Below, piece after piece: positions 1 to 8,945 of a stretch of 64,000 bases of DNA; within the stretch, counting starts at the first letter, position 1; the number at the start of each line of letters is the position of its first letter. Origin of the DNA: RGIG3002 sp964449325. GTDB taxonomy: Bacteria > Bacillota > Clostridia > Lachnospirales > Lachnospiraceae. The stretch lies in the NCBI GenBank assembly GCA_964449325.1, contig CAYUYJ010000001.1, positions 413,555-477,554 of the forward strand. The letters are read 5' to 3'. The translations under genes and the position numbers were made by a program. The notes beneath the pieces are model-generated. The model worked only from the letters and a program-made list of their open reading frames with translations, was not told where the DNA came from and made no database searches.

Positions 1-832
1 ATGTACAGAATTCTTTATACTGATCAGTAAGAACAGTATCTACAACAGTATCAGATTCTCTGTCAACTGCAACCCAGTTAGCTGTAGCATCAGCTGTAAA
101 GAAATCAAAATCGTTGATATAGAATCTGTAGAACATAGCTGTTTTCTGTGTAAGGAACGGATATTTAAGTCCTTCTGCTTTTGCATCTGCAAGCATAGGC
201 TCTATATCAGCAAGTGACTTAACAGAAGTAATATCCCAACCATACTTGTCAACAAGATCCTGACGGAACATAATGTCATAACCTTCTACGTTGTCTTTGT
301 AAACCGGAATGAAGTAGTTCTTTCCATCATATTTGGTAGCTTCCCACTGTCCTGCATCCATGGACTCGTAAAGAGGAGTTCCCGGAAGTAAATCTGTAAT
401 ATCATAAACTGCATTGTTCGGCACAAGGTCATTAGTTCCGATTGTGCTCTCCCATGAAGCTGTCCACAGAAGGTTGATTTCGTTGTTTGCCAATGCAAGA
501 TTTGCTTTATCGATATATTCACCGGATCCGATATCTGTCAGTTTAATCTGAACATTAATCTTATCCTTGATATACTCGTTAATTGCATCCTCTACCTTCT
601 GAACCTGTTCTGAATCAGGATTTGCAAGGTTAAATGTATTTCTTGTAACATTAATAGTTACAAGATCTCCAGAAGCAGCTGTGTCTGCTGCATCTGTTGT
701 TGATGCTGTTGTTTCTGTTGTGTCTGTTTTTGCTGCATCTGTTGAAGCGCTGTCAGAACTTCCACAACCAGCAAGCATCGTTGCTGTCATAGCGCCGGCC
801 AATACTAAAGCCATGAGTTTTTTGATTTTCAT
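1..832 (-). CDS. Sugar ABC transporter substrate-binding lipoprotein (partial)
   Basis: The first 277 codons are present and the 3' end runs off the left edge. The product starts MKIKKLMALVLAG and has a lipobox ending LAGCGSS, so it should be a lipid-anchored extracellular solute-binding protein. A low-complexity Ser/Thr/Ala/Asp linker follows. The next part (YIKDKINVQIKLTDIGSGEY, then a segment around DNVEGYDIMFRQDLVDKYGW) resembles the LipO/YtcQ type of oligosaccharide-binding proteins, which often carry DUF3502. A GGGAGG ribosome site sits 6-11 bases before the ATG. Two permease genes lie just upstream in the same direction, so this is the last gene seen of a permease-permease-binding protein importer with no local ATPase. 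The substrate cannot be read from the sequence. Confidence 0.85.
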   Translation of the reverse strand, partial: MKIKKLMALVLAGAMTATMLAGCGSSDSASTDAAKTDTTETTASTTDAADTAASGDLVTINVTRNTFNLANPDSEQVQKVEDAINEYIKDKINVQIKLTDIGSGEYIDKANLALANNEINLLWTASWESTIGTNDLVPNNAVYDITDLLPGTPLYESMDAGQWEATKYDGKNYFIPVYKDNVEGYDIMFRQDLVDKYGWDITSVKSLADIEPMLADAKAEGLKYPFLTQKTAMFYRFYINDFDFFTADATANWVAVDRESDTVVDTVLTDQYKEFCT

Positions 833-931
833 TATGAAATCCTCCCTATTTTTTATTTATTTCGAATCCTCCGCACTATTGCATCGGATTGAAAACGAAG
901 TTAATAAGTTCAAACAATAAAAATAATAAAG

Positions 932-1864
932 TTAACCTTTTACAGAACCGACTGTAAGACCCTTAACAAAATATTTCTGGAAGAACGGATATACAACCAT
1001 AATCGGTCCGATAACAACGAGAACTGTTGCCATCGTTGCAGAATACTGCGGAATATTTCCTCCCATAGCCGCTCTTGCCGATGCAGGAACGTTGGAGTTG
1101 TTCAACAGGAATTCAATACTCTTCTGAATATTAACAAGCAGTAACTGTAACGGTTTTTTGCTATCTGTTGTAATATAAAGCAAAGCGTTCTGCCAGTCAT
1201 TCCAATAAGCGGTAGCCATCATAAATCCTACGGCTGCCAATGACGGTTTTAACAACGGCAATGTAATCTGGAAGAAAGTACGATACTCTCCTGCACCATC
1301 AATCTTAGCAGCTTCCATTAATTCTGCCGGAATACTGTTTGCTATGTAAGTTCTTAAAATAATAACATTCATGGTTGATACACACAAAGGCAAAATCAGC
1401 AACCATAAGCTGTCTTTCAAATGATAATATGATGTAAATACAACATATCCGGAAAGCTGACCACCGTTAAACAACATCGGAATCAGCAGGAATATGGATA
1501 AAAATCCGGATAAACGGAATTCCTTTCTACTGATAGAATATGCAAACATACTCATAACAAGCAATCCCAATGCAGTTCCAAATACAGTAACAAAAATTGT
1601 TATTCCATAAGAAGTCAGAAGCTGTGTACCATATCGTAATACGGAATTAATACCTGCCAATGACCATTTTTCAGGGAAGAAGCTGTAACCATTCTGGGCA
1701 ATAGCTTTCTCATCCGTAAATGCTGCAATAAATACAAGCACAACCGGCAACCCACAAAACAATGTATAAAGCAGAAGGAAGAATCCGAGAATATACTGTC
1801 CCAAGCCCTTCTTTTCTTTTTTGGACGGTGCCAAATCAGCAGAATTACCTTTTCTTTTACTCAT
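932..1864 (-). CDS. Carbohydrate ABC transporter permease (MalG/LplC type)
   Basis: This is a 310-residue inner-membrane permease with six predicted membrane segments after a basic, lysine-rich N-terminus of about 25 residues. The EAA loop that contacts the ATPase is seen as ELMEAAKIDGAGEYRTFFQI. The C-terminus ends FFQKYFVKGLTVGSVKG, the usual end of LplC/YtcP-type permeases that work with LipO-like binding proteins. It lies between a partner permease (20-base gap) and the binding protein, so the three form one operon read from the promoter near 2900. The ATPase is probably supplied in trans, as is common for this transporter class; the UgpC homologue at 13.2-14.3 kb is a candidate. Confidence 0.9.
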   Translation of the reverse strand: MSKRKGNSADLAPSKKEKKGLGQYILGFFLLLYTLFCGLPVVLVFIAAFTDEKAIAQNGYSFFPEKWSLAGINSVLRYGTQLLTSYGITIFVTVFGTALGLLVMSMFAYSISRKEFRLSGFLSIFLLIPMLFNGGQLSGYVVFTSYYHLKDSLWLLILPLCVSTMNVIILRTYIANSIPAELMEAAKIDGAGEYRTFFQITLPLLKPSLAAVGFMMATAYWNDWQNALLYITTDSKKPLQLLLVNIQKSIEFLLNNSNVPASARAAMGGNIPQYSATMATVLVVIGPIMVVYPFFQKYFVKGLTVGSVKG

Positions 1865-1884
1865 TTCTCAATCTCCTCTCCCAA

Positions 1885-2790
1885 TTAGAATAATGCGTTA
1901 TCCGGGGCAATTTTACGAACCATACCGTTTGCAAACAGCATCATCAGCAAGCCAACAACTGACTGGAAGAAACTGGTCGCAGCAGTAAATCCAAAGTTCG
2001 AACTTTTGAAGATTGCATTTAATACATAGGAATCAATAACCTGTGTAGTCGGATACAGCACACCACTGTTACGTGTTACCTGATAGAACAAACCTGTATC
2101 AGATTTCATAATTCCACCTACGGAAAGCAACAACATTACTGTAATCATCGGTACTAACGCAGGAAGTGTAATATGTATAATCTGTTTCCATTTATTTGCG
2201 CCGTCAATCTGGGCTGCTTCATAAAGTTCCGTATCAATACCTGAGAGAACAGACATATACAAAACTGAACCATAACCTACACTGTTCCATATCTTAACAA
2301 TGGTCAAAATAATCGGCCACAAAGCAGGTGAGGAATAAAACCTTGTACTTACACCAAAGGTGTTATTCAGAATACCGGTATCTGTACTAATAAATGCATA
2401 TACAATAAACTGAACTGCCGCATAGGAAATAAATACCGGAATAATCATAATCGTCTGCATTGCTTTAGCTGCTTTTTTAAATACAAACTGGTCAATTGCA
2501 ATTGCAAGAACTACATTTAAAAAGGTTCCCAATGCTGTGAAAATAACATAATATATAAGAGTATTCTTCGTCATCGTCCAGAATGTATCTTTCGATGCCA
2601 ACAGGAATTTGAAATTATCAAGTCCACACCACGGACTTCCAAAAATTCCTTTTGAAAAATCATAGTTCTTAAACGCCATTACGAGACCGGCCATCGGCAC
2701 ATACATAATGAAAAACAAAATCAAGAAAACCGGCAATGCCATTACTACATGTGCTCTGTGTTTCCATGTGTTTTCTAAAAAACTTTTCAT
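1885..2790 (-). CDS. Carbohydrate ABC transporter permease (LplB/YteP type)
   Basis: This 301-residue MalF-like permease has six membrane segments. The EAA loop reads ELYEAAQIDGANKWKQIIHI. I chose the ATG at 2790 because GGAGA lies 7-11 bases upstream. The frame stays open to a GTG at 2874 but that codon has no ribosome site, and the protein starting at 2790 (MKSFLENTWKHRAHV) matches the usual family N-terminus. It is the first gene of the importer operon and starts about 100 bases after a clear promoter. With the downstream permease it should form the membrane channel for an oligosaccharide. Confidence 0.9.
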   Translation of the reverse strand: MKSFLENTWKHRAHVVMALPVFLILFFIMYVPMAGLVMAFKNYDFSKGIFGSPWCGLDNFKFLLASKDTFWTMTKNTLIYYVIFTALGTFLNVVLAIAIDQFVFKKAAKAMQTIMIIPVFISYAAVQFIVYAFISTDTGILNNTFGVSTRFYSSPALWPIILTIVKIWNSVGYGSVLYMSVLSGIDTELYEAAQIDGANKWKQIIHITLPALVPMITVMLLLSVGGIMKSDTGLFYQVTRNSGVLYPTTQVIDSYVLNAIFKSSNFGFTAATSFFQSVVGLLMMLFANGMVRKIAPDNALF

Positions 2791-2894
2791 ATAATCTCTC
2801 CTTTTAAATAATTTTGCCTCCGCTAAAGCATGTATAACCTCCCGCACATGCAATAGTTTAATTCTTTTTGTCACTTAATCGTTTTCTTTCGTTA

Positions 2895-2923
2895 ATTATA
2901 GCGCAGTTTTTATAGTTTTGCAA
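2895..2923 (-). promoter_or_regulatory. Promoter of the sugar importer operon
   Basis: Read on the minus strand: -35 TTGCAA (2918-2923), a 17-base spacer, and -10 TATAAT (2895-2900). It lies about 100 bases before the first permease gene. No clear operator palindrome was recognised. Confidence 0.7.
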
Positions 2924-3215
2924 CACTGTTTTATTACTTTTTTATGCATTTTTATGTGTATTTTGTATTTTCAGTAATATTATCTATAATTTTTATACAA
3001 TTTTTTTGCATTTTTTACAAACATTGTACTCTTTCCACTTAACATTCTACCCTTTTAAGTAAATCGATTTATTCTTTTTTATTGCCTCTTTGGATGTTTT
3101 ATGCATTATTTGGCGCAGAATAGAAGCTTAATCGTTTTCTCTTTTTTGCCCAAAATCCTTGATTTTCCAAAGGAAAGAACGTTTTATTTCCCGTTTACCG
3201 GCTAAAGCCTAATAC
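2924..3215. other. AT-rich intergenic stretch, no gene seen
   Basis: About 290 bases very rich in T runs, between the importer promoter and the terminator of the oleate hydratase gene. I see no open frame with a ribosome site and no convincing RNA. It probably holds upstream promoter DNA. Confidence 0.6.
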
Positions 3216-3265
3216 AAAAAGAGCTGCCGCTCCCGCAGATTCTTCCTCTGCTTTTGCAACAGCTC
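3216..3265 (-). terminator. Rho-independent terminator after oleate hydratase
   Basis: On the minus strand GAGCTGTTGC (3256-3265) pairs with GCGGCAGCTC (3221-3230) over 10 pairs including two G-U. A nested GCAGA/TCTGC stem sits in the loop and TTTTT follows. It lies 11 bases after the stop codon. Confidence 0.85.
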
Positions 3266-3275
3266 CTTTTTGAAT

Positions 3276-5246
3276 TTAAATCATACCATCCTTTAATACA
3301 TCATGATCCCGTAATACTTTTTCAATTACCGTTCCCTTAACCACATGAAGCAACGGCCTTTTTAATGCGTTAAGCGGTCCCGGGAGTTCAATTTCAAGAG
3401 GGGATTTACCATCCATCAGTTTTACCGAGCTATCTAATAACTCACGAATGTCATAAACGCTTCCCCATACCTCAGGCACACCTCTGTCTACTCCCAGTAG
3501 TCCATACACGGCTTCCATTGCGGTTCTCACCGAATATTCGGTTGTAAATACCGTATCCCTCGGTGTTTCCGTAAACTGCCCCAAAAAGGCAAAATTCACA
3601 CATCCGTCGGGAATGACATCCGGCCGGTCTCCCTTTGTTCTCGGCATAAAGAATGCCGTAATATATGGCATCATAGTAGGAACACACACAGCGCTCTTTT
3701 CTGACAGTTCCTCTATCTGTTCTACCGGCACACCTATATGATATAACCATTCCTGTGTAATTTCCTTACCGGTACATTCCTTCATCGGTTTCTTTACATA
3801 ATCGCCGGGAACATCGGTAAACAAGCCATATACCCAGACACAAACTTTGTCCTTATCCTGTGTCTTAAACTGCCCCTGTCTGTTAATGGTCCAGCTTAAC
3901 AGCCAGCTTGAATCCTGACAGCTTACAATACCACCGGTAACAACTCTTCCACTCTTCGGGTCACGTTTACAGATATTCGTAATATAAGGAAGAATCTTAT
4001 CATCCAAAGTAGTAACAGTTGCAGATTCCCAGTTTGTCTTTGCCACATCGGAGCAGAATTTTTCCGGATGTCCGAAGGAAGGATCCTGTTTCGCTATATT
4101 TTTCCAAAGGCTCCAACAGCCACTTGTTCTCACTTCTGCATCACCGTTCGGTGCATGATTCTGGTCTCCGTAAATGGTGCCCTCCGTACAGCTTCCGTTT
4201 GTAACAAAAACAAGGTCATTTTCCGTAAGCATAATTCCCTTCTCTACTCCTTTTACCTTGCATTCAATAGCCTTTGCCACTTTTCGGTTATTTTCAAATT
4301 CAAAGATGACATTTGTTACTTCTGTATTGAATTGGAAGTCAACGCCTGCTTCTTCCAAATATTTCTGCATCGGAAGAATCAAGGATTCATACTGATTATA
4401 CTTGGTAAATTTTAAAGCACTGAAATCCGGAAGCCCTGCAATATGGTGAATGAAACGCTGGAAGTACAATTTCATTTCCAAAGCACTGTGCCAGTTTTCA
4501 AAAGCAAACATTGTTCTCCAATATAACCAGAAGGTAGAGTTAAATACTTCGTCATCAAATACATCTTCGATAGTCTTATCGTACAAATCCTCATCCTTAG
4601 TCATAAACAGCTTCATAATTTCCATGCAGCCCTTCTGACTTAAATTAAATTTACCGTCTGTATGCGCATCTTCACCGCGGTTTACCGTAGCACGACAGAG
4701 AGAATAGTTTGGGTCTTCCTTGTTCAGCCAGTAGTACTCATCCAATACGGATACTCCCGGTATTTCCAGAGACGGAATACTCCGAAACAAATCCCATAAG
4801 CATTCAAAGTGGTTTTCCATTTCACGACCACCGCGCATCACATATCCTCTTGTTGTATCATAAATACCATCACAGGCACCTCCGGCAATGTCCATTGCCT
4901 CCAGAATATGAATGTGCGAACCGGGCATCTGACCATCACGTACAAGGAAACAGGCTGCTGCCAGTGAAGCCAGTCCACTTCCTACGATATACGCATTTTT
5001 TTCATCTACACCCTCCGGCTTTTTCGGTCTTGCAAAAGCCTCATAGTTTCCGTTTGAGTAATAGATTCCTTTGCTATTCTTTTCATTCTTTCCCCTCTCT
5101 GTATTGCGGTAATCCTGCCTTGCAGTAGTTTCTGTTACTTTTTTCTCTTCTTGCTTTCTTTCGTTTTTGTGCTTCCTCGCTGCCAGCGTTGCTGCACCGA
5201 CACCTGCCAGAACAGCCACACCAATTCCAACCTTTTTCTTCGACAT
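3276..5246 (-). CDS. ohyA: Oleate hydratase (myosin-cross-reactive antigen family)
   Basis: FAD-dependent enzyme that adds water to the cis-9 double bond of oleic or linoleic acid, giving 10-hydroxy fatty acids that are less toxic to the cell. The FAD-binding start is AYIVGSGLASLAAACFLVRD near residue 80. The GGREMENH segment carries the glutamate known to be catalytic in this family. Conserved blocks continue through the family core to the C-terminal region. I start at ATG 5246 because AGGTGG lies about 11 bases upstream; the in-frame GTG at 5258 lies inside that ribosome site. Odd point: the first 20 residues (KKKVGIGVAVLAGVGAATLA) form a hydrophobic segment followed by a long charged linker, so this copy looks membrane-tethered, whereas characterised hydratases are soluble or peripheral. 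The adjacent TetR gene is the likely regulator. Confidence 0.93.
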   Translation of the reverse strand: MSKKKVGIGVAVLAGVGAATLAARKHKNERKQEEKKVTETTARQDYRNTERGKNEKNSKGIYYSNGNYEAFARPKKPEGVDEKNAYIVGSGLASLAAACFLVRDGQMPGSHIHILEAMDIAGGACDGIYDTTRGYVMRGGREMENHFECLWDLFRSIPSLEIPGVSVLDEYYWLNKEDPNYSLCRATVNRGEDAHTDGKFNLSQKGCMEIMKLFMTKDEDLYDKTIEDVFDDEVFNSTFWLYWRTMFAFENWHSALEMKLYFQRFIHHIAGLPDFSALKFTKYNQYESLILPMQKYLEEAGVDFQFNTEVTNVIFEFENNRKVAKAIECKVKGVEKGIMLTENDLVFVTNGSCTEGTIYGDQNHAPNGDAEVRTSGCWSLWKNIAKQDPSFGHPEKFCSDVAKTNWESATVTTLDDKILPYITNICKRDPKSGRVVTGGIVSCQDSSWLLSWTINRQGQFKTQDKDKVCVWVYGLFTDVPGDYVKKPMKECTGKEITQEWLYHIGVPVEQIEELSEKSAVCVPTMMPYITAFFMPRTKGDRPDVIPDGCVNFAFLGQFTETPRDTVFTTEYSVRTAMEAVYGLLGVDRGVPEVWGSVYDIRELLDSSVKLMDGKSPLEIELPGPLNALKRPLLHVVKGTVIEKVLRDHDVLKDGMI

Positions 5247-5299
5247 ACAAATTTCCACCTTTCTTTTTTGTTGTTGCGTTTGTTGAACCTTATGTCCTT

Positions 5300-5328
5300 A
5301 TCTTAGTCTTCCCGAATTCGTAATCCAA
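5300..5328 (-). promoter_or_regulatory. Probable promoter of oleate hydratase
   Basis: Minus strand: -35 TTGGAT (5323-5328), 17-base spacer, -10 TAAGAT (5300-5305). It starts directly after the palindrome at 5333-5377. Both boxes are imperfect, which fits a regulated promoter. Confidence 0.45.
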
Positions 5329-5332
5329 CTTA

Positions 5333-5377
5333 CAAAATAAGCGAAATGATAAAAAACTTATCATTCCGCTTATTTTG
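5333..5377 (-). terminator. 20-bp hairpin between tetR and ohyA (terminator, possibly operator)
   Basis: Two 20-base arms (5333-5352 and 5358-5377) with a 5-base loop. In minus-strand RNA all 20 positions pair, one as G-U, while the plus strand has an A-C mismatch; selection therefore acts on minus-strand RNA and fits a terminator for the tetR gene. It directly abuts the likely ohyA -35 box, so a second role in repressor binding is possible. Confidence 0.6.
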
Positions 5378-5384
5378 ATAAAAT

Positions 5385-5951
5385 TCAGTTCTTTTGTACC
5401 TGTTCAAAATTGTGTATTGAATTCGTGATATTGCCGTGAAGAGTAATACTCATCTTGTCAACAATATCCTGATAATCATCCTTCATTCCACGTCCAATCC
5501 ATTCCAACATAATTCCCACAAAACCATATTTATAAAAATCCGCTATAAAAGCTTTGTCCTCCTCCGGCAGCCCGGTTCCTACACATTTTTCCTCAACTAC
5601 ATCGGCTATCAGACTGTATGTAAGCTTATACAGATAGTTTTCGATTTTCTCCCGGCTGATGCAGCGATATACATTCAGAATAAAGGGTTTATTTTCCATA
5701 ACCGCCTCAAAAATCTGACACATCCCTTCCCGCCATGTATCATAGGTCTTCTTATCCTGCAATGCCCTTTTACCGTCCTCAACGCATACCCACTCCACCA
5801 AATCATATATATCCTTGAAATGATAGTAGAAGGACATCCGGCTGATACCACACTCTTCCGTTAAATCACTTATGGTAATTTTATCTAACGGCTTGTGCAG
5901 AAGAAGATTCTTAAGCGAGGTCTCCAATGCAAGTTTTGTTGTATTTGGCAT
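5385..5951 (-). CDS. TetR/AcrR family regulator, likely controlling oleate hydratase
   Basis: 188 residues. The N-terminal helix-turn-helix reads DKITISDLTEECGISRMSFY with the YYHF end typical of TetR proteins, and the C-terminal ligand domain is of the DhaS-like (TetR_C_8) kind. The ATG at 5951 has GGAG at a suitable distance. It lies upstream of ohyA in the same orientation, separated by a hairpin and a promoter. Fatty-acid-responsive TetR regulators next to oleate hydratase genes are known from other Firmicutes, so a fatty acid ligand is a reasonable inference but is not shown here. Confidence 0.85.
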   Translation of the reverse strand: MPNTTKLALETSLKNLLLHKPLDKITISDLTEECGISRMSFYYHFKDIYDLVEWVCVEDGKRALQDKKTYDTWREGMCQIFEAVMENKPFILNVYRCISREKIENYLYKLTYSLIADVVEEKCVGTGLPEEDKAFIADFYKYGFVGIMLEWIGRGMKDDYQDIVDKMSITLHGNITNSIHNFEQVQKN

Positions 5952-6003
5952 CCTGTTTTCTCCTTAGCTTTTTTCCTATTATAACTCAATTTGTAAAAAC
6001 CCG

Positions 6004-6858
6004 TTATTGAAATTGTTCAAAAATCTCCACATATTTTTCTGCATCCGTATCCGGCAGAAAGACATAATTGAACTCTCTTTCTATATTCCACCCTTCAACC
6101 CGAAATTCCGAAAGCATGGAATTCTGTTTTCCTACAATCCGGTAAGCAAACGTTATCCCCAGATTTCCTGCCACGGATTGTTCCAGTAATCTGAAATTAC
6201 CGATACTTACTATCCTTTGAAAATCATTTAATGTATAATTATTTATTTGCAGCATTCTCTCTAAAATACTTCTTGTTCCGGAGCCTTTCTCCCTTACAAT
6301 AATAGTTTCTTTCAATATGTCCTTCAAAGGAACGGTTTGGTTTGCAAAAGGATGATTCCTGCTGCAAAAACCAACATAAGGTTCTACCTTATAAAGTTTA
6401 TGTGCATAAATGCTCTGGTCAAAGAATCCTTCAATTAACGCAAAATCTATACTCCCTTTATCTAACAGTTCAAGAATATGTGCCGTGTTATCCGTCTCGA
6501 TATGCAATCGGTTTCCCTGTTCCAGCAAAAATCGTTCTACCTGTTTGCCAATTACATATTCCCCGATTGTTTTTGTTGTACCTATCGAAAAATGATACCC
6601 TTTCTTCTCTTTCATTTCCTCTATAAGTTTTTGTTCCTGATAATTCTGGGAATAGGCATAACGTAACAATAGTTGGGCATGATAGGTCATGGACAGTTTT
6701 CTTTTATCATAGGAAAAAAGTTTACATCCATAATAATCTTCCAAATATTTAATATGCTGTGTTACTGCCGGTTGTGTAATATTCAGCATTTCCGCGGTTC
6801 TCCGGTAATTCATGGTTTTACATAATGTTATAAAGGTTTCCATTCTATAATCAAGCAT
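6004..6858 (-). CDS. LysR family regulator (YeiE/CysL-like position)
   Basis: 284 residues. The N-terminal winged helix is METFITLCKTMNYRRTAEML followed by NITQPAVTQHIKYLE, and the C-terminal part is a periplasmic-binding-like effector domain. The ATG at 6858 is preceded by GGAGAT. It is divergent from the YeiH-type transporter with a 106-base shared regulatory region, the classic layout for a LysR activator and its target. In Escherichia coli the pair is yeiE/yeiH. The effector is unknown; a sulfur compound is possible by analogy. Confidence 0.88.
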   Translation of the reverse strand: MLDYRMETFITLCKTMNYRRTAEMLNITQPAVTQHIKYLEDYYGCKLFSYDKRKLSMTYHAQLLLRYAYSQNYQEQKLIEEMKEKKGYHFSIGTTKTIGEYVIGKQVERFLLEQGNRLHIETDNTAHILELLDKGSIDFALIEGFFDQSIYAHKLYKVEPYVGFCSRNHPFANQTVPLKDILKETIIVREKGSGTRSILERMLQINNYTLNDFQRIVSIGNFRLLEQSVAGNLGITFAYRIVGKQNSMLSEFRVEGWNIEREFNYVFLPDTDAEKYVEIFEQFQ

Positions 6859-6902
6859 GTTATCTCCATAATTTTTTCTTATTATATTATTATTTTTAAT
6901 AA

Positions 6903-6932
6903 TTATACTTTATCATTTATTTTTGTTACAAT
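6903..6932 (+). promoter_or_regulatory. Possible promoter of the YeiH-type gene
   Basis: Plus strand TTATAC (6903-6908), 18-base spacer, TACAAT (6927-6932). The -35 is poor, which would fit LysR-dependent activation. The region is very AT-rich, so chance matches are likely. Confidence 0.3.
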
Positions 6933-6964
6933 CAAGTTATCTTAAAGAAAGGTTTATATTTATT

Positions 6965-7993
6965 ATGAAAAAATGTATAAAAATTGTTCCCGGATTTATT
7001 CTTTCCCTTATGATTGCATTTATTGCCAGATGGCTGGAATCGCTCCTTCCCATTCATCTGATAGGAGCCTCTGTCCTTGCCCTTTTTATAGGAATGATCA
7101 TCAATCATTTCCGTAAACCGGGCGAAACCATATCTGTCGGCTTAAAATTTACTTCTAAAAAAATATTAAAGTTTGCCATTATTTTATTAGGTGCCTCCCT
7201 TAGTATCGGAACTATTCTGGAAGTAGGAAAAATTTCGCTTACCGTCATGCTCTTTACATTGCTGACCTGCTTCGGAGGAGGCTATTTCATTGGTAAAGCA
7301 CTTGGACTAAATTGGAAGCTTTCCAACCTGATTTCTGCCGGAACAGGTATTTGTGGCGGTTCTGCCATTGCCGCAATCGCACCGGTTATTGATGCGGAGG
7401 ATAACGATATTGCCTACGCAATGTCCGCCACCTTTTTATTCGATATGGCAATGATTGTCCTCTTTCCCATCATGGGCCGCGCCTTAGGCTTAAGCGATAT
7501 GGCATATGGTCTTTGGTCCGGTACTGCCGTAAATGATACCTCCAGCGTAGTAGCCGCCGGATATGCTTTTTCCGAAGCCGCCGGGGATTTTGCAACCATG
7601 GTAAAACTCACCCGAACCCTTTCCATTATTCCAACTGTGATTATTTTTGCATTTATTGAAATGAACATCAAAAAGAAAGCAGCTCTGGCTTCCGGAAATG
7701 CAATGCATGAAAAAACTAAGATAAACATTCTCACCCTTTTCCCGTGGTTTATCCTCGGCTTTCTTGCACTTGCCATCCTAAACAGCCTTGGTTTCATTCC
7801 TGTTGCCCTTTCCGGCGCCGCAAAGGATTTCAGTAAACTGTTGATGGTCTGTGCATTGGCAGCCATCGGTTTAAACACAAGCTTTAAAGATATGAAAAAA
7901 TCCGGTATTGCGCCGATGATTCATGGATTCATCATTTCTGCTCTGGTAGTTGTGGTTGCCATTGCAGTAGAATATTTTATCGGAATTGTGTAA
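6965..7993 (+). CDS. YeiH/UPF0324 family membrane transporter (putative sulfate or sulfite-type exporter)
   Basis: 342 residues, about 10 membrane segments, full-length for UPF0324. The family signature SAGTGICGGSAIAAIAPVI is present, as is GLWSGTAVNDTSSVVAAGYA. I start at ATG 6965 (MKKCIKIVPGF) because AGAAAGG precedes it by 12 bases. An upstream ATG at 6923 would put the start inside the likely promoter. The substrate of the family is not firmly established; exporters of sulfonates or sulfite have been proposed. It is divergent from a LysR regulator that probably activates it. Confidence 0.88.
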   Translation: MKKCIKIVPGFILSLMIAFIARWLESLLPIHLIGASVLALFIGMIINHFRKPGETISVGLKFTSKKILKFAIILLGASLSIGTILEVGKISLTVMLFTLLTCFGGGYFIGKALGLNWKLSNLISAGTGICGGSAIAAIAPVIDAEDNDIAYAMSATFLFDMAMIVLFPIMGRALGLSDMAYGLWSGTAVNDTSSVVAAGYAFSEAAGDFATMVKLTRTLSIIPTVIIFAFIEMNIKKKAALASGNAMHEKTKINILTLFPWFILGFLALAILNSLGFIPVALSGAAKDFSKLLMVCALAAIGLNTSFKDMKKSGIAPMIHGFIISALVVVVAIAVEYFIGIV

Positions 7994-8023
7994 TACTTTT
8001 CTAAAAAAGCGGATTTGTATTAT

Positions 8024-8052
8024 TTGCAAATTTATTTCTTTCATAATACAAT
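8024..8052 (+). promoter_or_regulatory. Promoter of the DUF2971 gene
   Basis: -35 TTGCAA (8024-8029), 17-base spacer, -10 TACAAT (8047-8052), then CGGAGGT just before ATG 8090. This indicates a separate transcript from the YeiH-type gene. Confidence 0.65.
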
Positions 8053-8089
8053 AGGATTGGATTTCATTTCCGAATCACGGAGGTAAATT

Positions 8090-8911
8090 ATGCTATATCA
8101 TTATACTGACTTTGCCGCTTTTGACGGGATTATCCGTTGTGCAGAACTAAGACTTAATAATATACTGAATATGAACGATGCGTCCGAGATGAGATTATTT
8201 ATGAACGGCATCTGTAAAGCAGTCATGGAGAAACTAAAGCTGGATGGCGAACATGAAAAAATTCGTAAGACCGAAGCCTTCTTCCAGCACGAAATGGAAG
8301 AGGAATTTCACTACTCTGCTTATGCTGCCTGCTTTTCCAAATACCGGGATGATGCTGCCCAGTGGGAAAGATACGGACATCTCGGTCAAGGCGTATGTAT
8401 CGCTTTTCATGAAGATTTGATGCAGAAAATGACCGGCGGTGCCATATCCCTTCAGGAAGTGTATTATCAGGAGGATATGGGTGAACACCGACTTGTGGAC
8501 GAATTTTACAAACTGATAAAGGGAACAAAGAAGTTTTCGGAAAATCTACCCGAAATACAAGCTCTTATGAGCGATGCATGGGTGCAGTCCGCGGCTTTTA
8601 AACATCCGTCCTTTGCGAGTGAACGAGAATTTCGTCTGGTCGTTTCTCCCTTTATTTCAAATGAGTTTGCCATAGAACCCAAATACCATGTTGCCGCGGA
8701 ACGAATCAAAAAATATTATCCCCTTGATTTGAACAGGATGTGCGGCAAGCTGAACCTGCATCTGTCTGATTTGGTCGGTGAAATTATCATCGGCCCGACT
8801 TCCTCCCAATCCCTTCCGATTTTACAGGATTATTTGGCGGATTGCGGACTGAATGTCTTAAAAGACAAAATCAGCATGTCAGATTGCCCACTTAGGAAAC
8901 CATCTTCCTAG
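8090..8911 (+). CDS. DUF2971 domain protein
   Basis: 273 residues, soluble. It starts MLYHYTDFAAFDGIIRCAEL, the typical DUF2971 opening, followed by LNNILNMNDASEM and, further on, ACFSKYRDDAAQWERYGH and KHPSFASEREFRLVV. These conserved Tyr, Asp, Trp, Arg and Glu blocks are characteristic of the family, whose fold resembles ADP-ribosyl-transferring or PARP-like proteins in some analyses. Its function is unknown and it is common on genomic islands. It has its own promoter and a strong ribosome site (CGGAGGT). It converges with the lipoprotein gene downstream. Confidence 0.8.
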   Translation: MLYHYTDFAAFDGIIRCAELRLNNILNMNDASEMRLFMNGICKAVMEKLKLDGEHEKIRKTEAFFQHEMEEEFHYSAYAACFSKYRDDAAQWERYGHLGQGVCIAFHEDLMQKMTGGAISLQEVYYQEDMGEHRLVDEFYKLIKGTKKFSENLPEIQALMSDAWVQSAAFKHPSFASEREFRLVVSPFISNEFAIEPKYHVAAERIKKYYPLDLNRMCGKLNLHLSDLVGEIIIGPTSSQSLPILQDYLADCGLNVLKDKISMSDCPLRKPSS

Positions 8912-8922
8912 CGCCTCGCCGC

Positions 8923-8945
8923 AATAAACAAACTCTGTTTATTTT
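8923..8945. terminator. Weak bidirectional hairpin between convergent genes
   Basis: AATAAACA (8923-8930) pairs with TGTTTATT (8936-8943) across a 5-base loop. The right arm contains the stop codon of the minus-strand lipoprotein gene. It is AT-rich with little T tract, so a weak terminator. Confidence 0.4.

Noticed and set aside
2791..2874. Upstream GTG start for the LplB-type permease
   Set aside because: No ribosome site at 2874, while ATG 2790 has a good one and gives the usual N-terminus.
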